Part shown: positions 57,825-64,000 of the stretch, piece after piece | Layout: each line of letters begins with the position of its first letter | Numbering within the stretch: position 1 is the stretch's first letter | DNA from: Vitis vinifera | Lineage: Eukaryota > Streptophyta > Magnoliopsida > Vitales > Vitaceae | Length of the DNA stretch: 64,000 nt | Assembly: GCF_030704535.1 (NCBI RefSeq) | Contig: NC_081810.1 | Coordinates: 496,501-560,500, forward strand | Direction: 5' to 3' | The notes under the pieces: generated by a model | Databases searched by the model: none | What the model was told of the DNA's origin: nothing | The model's input: only the letters and a program-made list of their open reading frames with translations | Program-made: the position numbers and the translations under genes

Positions 57825-60243
57825 ATGGCCAACCCAAGCCTGCTGCTTGAATCCATCTTCATCCTCTTCTTCTTGCCGCCATGTCTGTCTTGTCCTGAGT
57901 ACCAAAAGCAAGCCCTCCTTCAGTTCAAGTCCTCCATCCTTGCCATTAATTCTTCATTGCACACCTTGGATTCATGGAACTCCAGTTCAAGTTGTTGTCA
58001 ATGGGATAATGTCACATGCACTTCTCCTTCAAATTCAACTTCAACTTCAACTTCAAGGGTTGTGATTGCTCTCCATCTCTCTAACCTTTTTGCACAGCTA
58101 TATCCAGAGTTCTCGGAGCGCATGCCTTCTATTTTGTTGGCACCGCTCTTTTTTATCAGAAGTTTGATGGTGCTTGACATCTCTGACAACTCCATATATG
58201 GTCAAATTCCAGCTCTCGGGTTTGGTAACCTCAGCAACTTGGTTCACCTCGACATTAGTCAGAATAAGTTCAATGGATCCATTCCTCCTCAACTCTTTCA
58301 GCTGAGACATCTTCGGTATCTTGATTTGAGTCATAATTCGCTCCATGGTAGCCTAAGTCCTAAGGTGGGCTCTCTTCAAAACTTGAGGATGTTGAATTTG
58401 ACTTCCAATTTTCTTAGCGGAGTACTCCCTCAAGAAATTGGAAACCTCACAAAGTTGCAGCAACTGTCACTTCGATTTAACAAATTTTCGAATGGCATCC
58501 CCTCTTCAATTTCGTATTTGAAGGAGTTGGAAGAATTAAAATTGAGTCACAATGCTTTGTCCAAAGAAATTCCCATGAACATTGGAAATTTATCCAACCT
58601 CTCCATTTTGATATTGAGGAATAACAGTTTGACCGGTGGAATCCCCTCTTCAATGCAGAAACTAAGTTGAATACACTTCGCTTGGAAAGCAACTTGCTCA
58701 CCGGAGAAATTCCATCTTGGTTGTTCAATTTCAAAGGCCTGAAGACCTTACATCTTGGAGGAAACAATCTTACTTGGAATAACAGAGTGAAGATAGTACC
58801 GAAGTGCATGCTGTCGGAATTATCTCTGACATCATGTAGTCTTGAAGGAGAAATTCCAGAATGGATTTCTACGCAAAAGACTGTTAACTTTCTGGATTTA
58901 AGCAAGAATGAGCTCCAAGGATCATTTCCACAATGGCTTGCTGAAATTAAAGTTGAGTCTATGATTCTATCGGATAACAAACTCTCAGGTTCTCTTCCAC
59001 CTGCTCTCTTTCAATCTTCGAGATTATTTGTCCTTGCTCTCTCCCGGAACAATTTTTCTGGGGAGTTGCCCTACAACATTGGAGATGCGAAGACTCTCTA
59101 CATTCTTATGTTGGATCGAAACAACTTTTCTGGACCTATTCCTCAATCCATCTCCCAAAATTCCAACCTTTTGACCCTCAAGTACTGTTGTCGTGCCTCG
59201 ATTTCTCTTCTAACCGATTCTCAGGAGAGGTTCCAACCGCCTTTCCTCAATACATTGAAATTCTTGCACTGGGAGGAAACAAGTTTTCTGGGGCCTTGCC
59301 TTTGAACCTGACTAAGTTGAGAAATCTTCAACGTCTCGAACTCCAGGACAACTACATTTCAGGTGAATTACCAAACTTCCTCTTCCATATCTCCCATCTA
59401 CAAGTTCTGATCCTGAGGAACAACTCCCTTCAAGGTTTAATCCCTAAAACTATTTCCAACCTCAAATATCTCCAAATTCTTGACCTCTCAAGCAACAATC
59501 TCACTGGAGAAATCCCCATAGGGTTTGTTAATCTTGCTGGAATGATTGAGGCACCACATCTGACATCAATTTCTAATGATGTTATATTGGTCTTCCACGA
59601 ATTGATCAGCTCCAACATTATGGTAAATGTGTTGATAGTGAATTGGAAGAAGTCGAAGCAAGGTCTCCCAAGTCACAATATTGATATGTACTTTTTGTTA
59701 GACTTGTCGAATAACCAACTATCCGGTGAAATTCCGGCCTCACTAGGTGGTCTTAAGGCTCTGAAGATGCTCAACCTCTCCTATAACAAACTCTCTGGCA
59801 AAATACCAGCAAGCTTAAGTGATTTACAAAATCTAGAGAGTTTGGACTTATCCCACAACAAACTCTCTGGTTCCCTTCCTACCACCCTCTCAAAGCTTCA
59901 ACAACTTACTACCTTTGATGTGAGCAACAATCAACTGATAGGTCGGATTCCGGTTGGTGGCCAAATGGACACAATGGCGGATCCAAACTACTATGCCAAC
60001 AACAGTGGGTTGTGTGGTATGCAAATTCGTGTGCCATGTCCTGAAGATCAGTCACCAGCACCAAAGCCACAGGATTATGATAACAAGGAGCCATGGTTTT
60101 TGTGGGAAGGTATGGGGATTGGATACCCAGTTGGCTTCTTGTTAACTATAGGAATTATCTTCCTTGCTGGCTATTTTAACCCATCGCCACCTTCAAACAA
60201 CCACCACCGCCGCCCACACCACTCAATCAGGCAACGGGTTTGA
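57825..60243 (+). pseudogene. RLP-6: RLP46-like pseudogene with two deletions
   Basis: The ATG at 57825 (MANPSLLLES, signal peptide to LPPCLSC) is preferred to 57804. Cap (CPEYQKQALLQF, SCCQWDNVTC), then LRRs open to 58670. Near 58665 four bases are missing relative to RLP-5 ('aaactaagttg' against 'aaactgagcaagttg'). Near 59172 about 52 bases are missing, removing most of one LRR. Each shifts the frame by one, and together they do not restore it. The last part, 59188-60243, is open: LRRs, island (VNVLIVNWKKSKQG), four LRRs, cap GLCGMQIRVPCPED, membrane helix (IGYPVGFLLTIGIIFLAGYF) and tail. Sites of damage differ from those in RLP-5, so the two copies decayed independently after duplication. 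Confidence 0.92.
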
Positions 60244-60841
60244 ACCAAAACAGTCCAGGTAGGCTTTTCTGTCATGGTGAAAGTTTTGGATTTCCTAAGA
60301 TGGTGAAGAACTTTGGTTAAAGCATAAGCCTTATATCAAGTAGAGTTTGGTGGCCCTGTATTACAAAGCACCTTTCTTAATGAAATTCCTGTTGTAGTTC
60401 CTTTTGTGATGTGATGGGAGCGAAGTGTTTTTCATGTTAATGAATTTCATGAGAGTGTCATGGAAGATTAATGATAAGCATACAAAATGATGAAGCAGGC
60501 CATTTATTAGAAAAAGTTCAAGAACTTGTGTGAAATTTCATGATGGGTGAAAAATCAAACATTGTTGTGTCAAAGAAAAGAAGAATAGCTTCACATTCTT
60601 ACTAAGGAAACTTGACTGTCTGCTAAATTCAATTCCCAAAGAGCAGTCTGGTTTCGGGTGCTGAAGAGCCAGCAATAATGAAAAAGAATACCCATGAGTG
60701 AATATGATGGACATGGAGCTCTTTTCTAAACCCATTGGATAAATAGAATGAAGTTGGAATCAAAAGATTGGTTTTGCGTCTTCATCTTCTCATGGTCATA
60801 GCCACAGTTGGAATTTGCAAACTGAAGCTAGTTGAGCAGGT
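60244..60841. other. 3' flanks between convergent RLP-6 and the CaaX-protein gene
   Basis: Non-coding. The first ~280 bases match the 3' flank of RLP-5. The two genes converge here, so this holds both 3' untranslated regions. Confidence 0.55.
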
Positions 60842-63745
60842 TCAAAGAATGATACATACACAACCTCTGTTGTCTTCAGCCTCAGTGTCAGTATCCCCTG
60901 TTTCACTGTAGCAGGAAAAAAATAAACGAAATGGTTAAGGGAGAATCAGATTATAACCAAAACCATGGTTCAGCACAAGAATGAAGGTAAACCATTGTAC
61001 AACTAATATAATACTTTGCTGTCTATTTGCAAGAAAATATCTTATTTTTGCAGCAAATATTTCAGAACATGTAGAGCCTGATTATGAATCATCTGGGCAA
61101 CTTAAGGAACAAATAATTAATATGAACATGTCAAATAGAAAGGTCTTATATGATCCAAAGCCCTCATATGCCCATAAGCATAATTATACACACGAGACAT
61201 GCTTCAAAGGTTGTAGTCAAGAAAATACATCAGAGCAAGCTGCATAGAAATTTGGGTAAGCCATAGCCTGTTCCAATGTTTTTGCTGCATCTGCTCCATC
61301 CTTAGTGTTTTTAAAGTTCAATTATCTCATAATATGGCACAGATGCAGCACAAATTGGAGCATTTAAAGCAACCCTACATATCCCAAGTCTTCTCATGGA
61401 CTGTTTTTAAGCAGAGACGAAAATATCAATAAATATTTCTTCAAAGCAGAAACAGTATGAAATTTCATAAAATAGATGGGCAGGGAGAGATGGTCCATTT
61501 TTTAGCTCCAGAAGCCATTTTTCCTTGTAGAGTGAACCAGAAAAATCAAATAAACACATTCGTATCTTCAAGTCACACCAGGAAAACTGTAACATCAATA
61601 AATATACTATTGTCACAATCATAAGGGCACCAATCAGTAGGTCCTGGGAATCCCATTCTTAGATTTTGGCTTGTTACAAGCAGGATACAAGGGGGATTCA
61701 GCACCCTTAAATTTCCATGGCAACTTGGGAGGCCGCTTATGAATATCTGACGAATAGGATTGTGGCACTAGACATTAGTGAGATATTTATCTCAGTAAAT
61801 CTCAATTTTCCAGTATGAGGAAAGAATACTCAATTTGATAAGATCATCTGCCCATACTTATCCCAGCTACATAAAGTTAGCACATAAAACCCAACTCAAT
61901 CATTTGGGAACTTATAAGAATAAGGGACCGTTTATCAGAGGCATCTTCCATCATCAGCCTTGTCCATTCTTCCACTGTGAGTTATCATCTATGATGTGTT
62001 TGAACGCTAGAAGTCAATTCATTATAAGGGAGTGAAGAGGTATGGACAAATGTAATCTAAACAAAATGTATTATAACTGGAAACCCCTTATCTCCCTGCC
62101 TCTAGTTCTCATACAGTAGACTCCTGTGCATGTACTTCAAAATCTCCAGGGTACAATATTTCCCCCATCACAAAATATTATTGAAAGCATCAATCAGAAT
62201 CAGGTCTTTCACATGAATATCGAAAATTAAAATTCAGTGTCGACCTACAGCTCTCTTTACTATTGAGAAAGCCCCTTCATGGAAGAGGCAAGGCCATAAC
62301 AACCATAACAGGAGAAAAGATTACCAAAGTATCGTAGCACCCTAAAAAATTCATTTTCTTACCATTTATGACAATGAATCTCTATCCAAATAGCAAAATG
62401 GAAAAGAAATATTGAGCATTTGGGACATTACTGAGAATACTGCAACAAGTGCCTCAGATTCTTTTCACTCCGAAAAAATTCTCTTGCTCAGATAAAAGAA
62501 AGTGCTGAGAAAGCACCATTAAGCTGAAACTCATTTGAGGTTAACATGCCTTCAAAGAGTATTAGGCCATTAGCAACAGATGGTATTTCACAAACAAATT
62601 AAATATTATGACCCTCAAATCCTAAGAGTCCAATTTTAACCAAAAACTTATATTATATGCACCAAAGTCGGGAAGATATGACTTTTCAAGCTTCAACCAT
62701 CATGGAAAAAATAATTTTAGCCCCAAAAAGGATTCACCAAAATAGCAGATCTCACTTCCATGGTCCAAACCTCACTTTGTCGAAGCTCCCTTTCACCCAT
62801 CAAAAACTTGGCCTTCAATCTCGCTGCATTTAGAGGTGTGAATAACGTCACAAACCCCCATTCCTTCTTATAATCATAAAGTTCCCATCTAAGCCAAGCA
62901 CATTTTCACATTTTTTGACTGCATAATTTCCACAACAACCACTTCCTTCCCAATTCTTCCTATCAATATAATCTCTAATACTCCAACCTGATTCAACTTC
63001 TCCTCTAGGGAAGCAAAAATCTTAGTTTAACCATCAAACTTTCCCCTGAAGTTTGATAATGACAAGAAGCTAGGCAGGATTTCAGTTTCCGAGCCCCCTT
63101 TCCATGGATAACCAATACATTTTCACTTTTAAATTAAATGCCAAGCAAATCATTATTCAAATTTGATCCAAAAAACCCAGTTATCCTAAGCTGATTCATC
63201 TGCCAATATTCTCAACCTCCTAAAGTAGATTACAGTGCTAACAACAAAATGAAGCCAAATCAGTTCAATTATCTTGTTGTCAATTTCAAGCACCATTACA
63301 AAATTCATGCAGAACAATTTGAAAAACACATCAGAAGGTAAATCAAACAAAAGAATTGGAAGCAAAAATTATTCTAGATATAGAGATAGGGAGGGAATAT
63401 CCACCTGGATTCAAATTCCTTGATCTCAACAAGTTCTTTCCCCAAGAAATCCATCCATTGTACTCTCTTCTTTCCAACCTCTTTGGGAGTACCAGGTTCT
63501 GAAGGTGCCTTCTTGAGACTGGTTTTCAGAAGATTCTCATCTGGTTGCTTCCCATCTGAGCTCCCATCCTTGACCTCAATGGTATCACCAGATAAATGAT
63601 TCTCACCATCAGGAATTGACACAATTGATGGAGGAACATGTGGGTTGTTCTCCAATTTCAATGGTCCAGGAGTGTAAATATGAGGGGAGGGTTTGCAGAA
63701 GCAGATGAAAGAAGGACAGTGAATCTTGCAGAACAAAACCCTCAT
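60842..63745 (-). CDS. Small plant protein of unknown function with C-terminal CaaX box, two exons, 134 aa
   Basis: Exon 1 is 63405-63745 and exon 2 is 60842-60905, with a 2.5-kb GT-AG intron (phase 2). The protein begins MRVLFCKIHCPSFICFCKPS, continues with HIYTPGPLKLENNPHVPP, a charged middle, and KKRVQWMDFLGKELVEIKEF. Exon 2 completes the codon for Ser and adds SETGDTDTEAEDNRGCVCIIL. The W-(M/V)-D-x-L-G-K-E-L pattern with a Cys-rich end is a conserved plant family as far as I recall, with no assigned function. The ending CIIL is a CaaX box of the geranylgeranyl type (final Leu), with a second Cys two residues before that could be palmitoylated. A membrane-attached protein is therefore inferred. 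Exon 2 is easily missed because it codes for only 20 residues. Frame intact. Confidence 0.82.
60906..63404 (-). other. Long intron of the CaaX-protein gene
   Basis: About 2.5 kb, no coding region inside. Parts of it are repeated at 51400-51760, 55650-56340 and 56450-56850. It is therefore the source, or a sister copy, of the sequence scattered through the RLP-5/RLP-6 tandem duplication. Confidence 0.65.
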
Positions 63746-64000
63746 GAAAAAATTATGAGAAAAACTTATTACAACTATAAGTAGTCCATTTCACAACTCC
63801 AAATAAGAACATTAACTTAATCAGAACTTAAACTTCTTGATTCTTTTCTTCTGAGTGTAATGACACAGAATCAAAAATCACCAAGCAAAGGATTTTCTAA
63901 AGAAGAAAAAATCCCAGCCAGGTTGACCCTCATAACAACAGCAAACACCCCATTAAAAAGCATACCAGATAACAACAACCCAGATCCCAAATCTTCACAA
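63746..64000 (-). promoter_or_regulatory. 5' flank of the CaaX-protein gene
   Basis: Non-coding sequence upstream (to the right) of the start codon. The 5' untranslated region and core promoter should be here or beyond the window. No specific element can be supported. Confidence 0.4.

Overview
This is a plant nuclear window, most likely from a woody dicot. Grapevine (Vitis) is my best guess from the overall style of the repeats and genes, but that is inference. The DNA is AT-rich. Genes are split by GT-AG introns, and there are plant-specific families: receptor-like proteins (RLPs), CACTA, PIF/Harbinger-type MITEs and a Ty3/gypsy chromovirus.

The window is a decaying tandem cluster of six RLP46-like leucine-rich-repeat receptor genes, all on the + strand, here numbered RLP-1 to RLP-6. 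They are RLP-1 (62-14891), RLP-2 (17023-17728, 5' fragment), RLP-3 (20230-38041), RLP-4 (42070-44495), RLP-5 (52800-55289) and RLP-6 (57825-60243). None has an uninterrupted reading frame in this assembly. RLP-1 is split by a 12.8-kb CACTA transposon. RLP-3 is split by a 15.75-kb LTR retrotransposon. RLP-4 has a single 1-nt deletion. RLP-5 and RLP-6 carry two or more indels or a nonsense change each. Two ordinary host genes sit in or beside the cluster: 60S ribosomal protein L4 (46046-48145, +), which separates RLP-1 to -4 from RLP-5 and -6, and a small plant protein with a C-terminal CaaX box (60842-63745, -).

The CACTA element (1187-13976, target duplication CTT) looks complete. It has CACTA ends, dense subterminal TGGTGTCA-type repeats, a three-exon TNP2-like transposase (about 1073 aa) and a twelve-exon second gene (about 688 aa). 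That second gene joins a plant En/Spm-type N-terminal region to a Ulp1-like (C48) SUMO-protease domain with a full His-Asp-Gln-Cys set. Every splice junction I traced keeps frame. The element also carries a captured, intron-containing piece of a host LigB/DOPA-dioxygenase gene on the opposite strand.

The LTR retrotransposon (20472-36221, minus strand, Tekay/Del-like chromovirus) has 2.2-kb LTRs about 1% different, so it is young. It is itself split by a 6.65-kb TG...CA-bounded insertion (27146-33792, target duplication GAGGT). That insertion holds a mosaic of host protein-like fragments (a PPR E-domain stretch, an LRR stretch and others I cannot name) and shows no obvious LTR pair. A solo LTR (39737-40586), three MITEs with TTA/TAA target duplications, and several segmental duplications complete the picture. 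The RLP-5/RLP-6 region is a tandem duplication that dragged along pieces of the neighbouring CaaX-protein gene.
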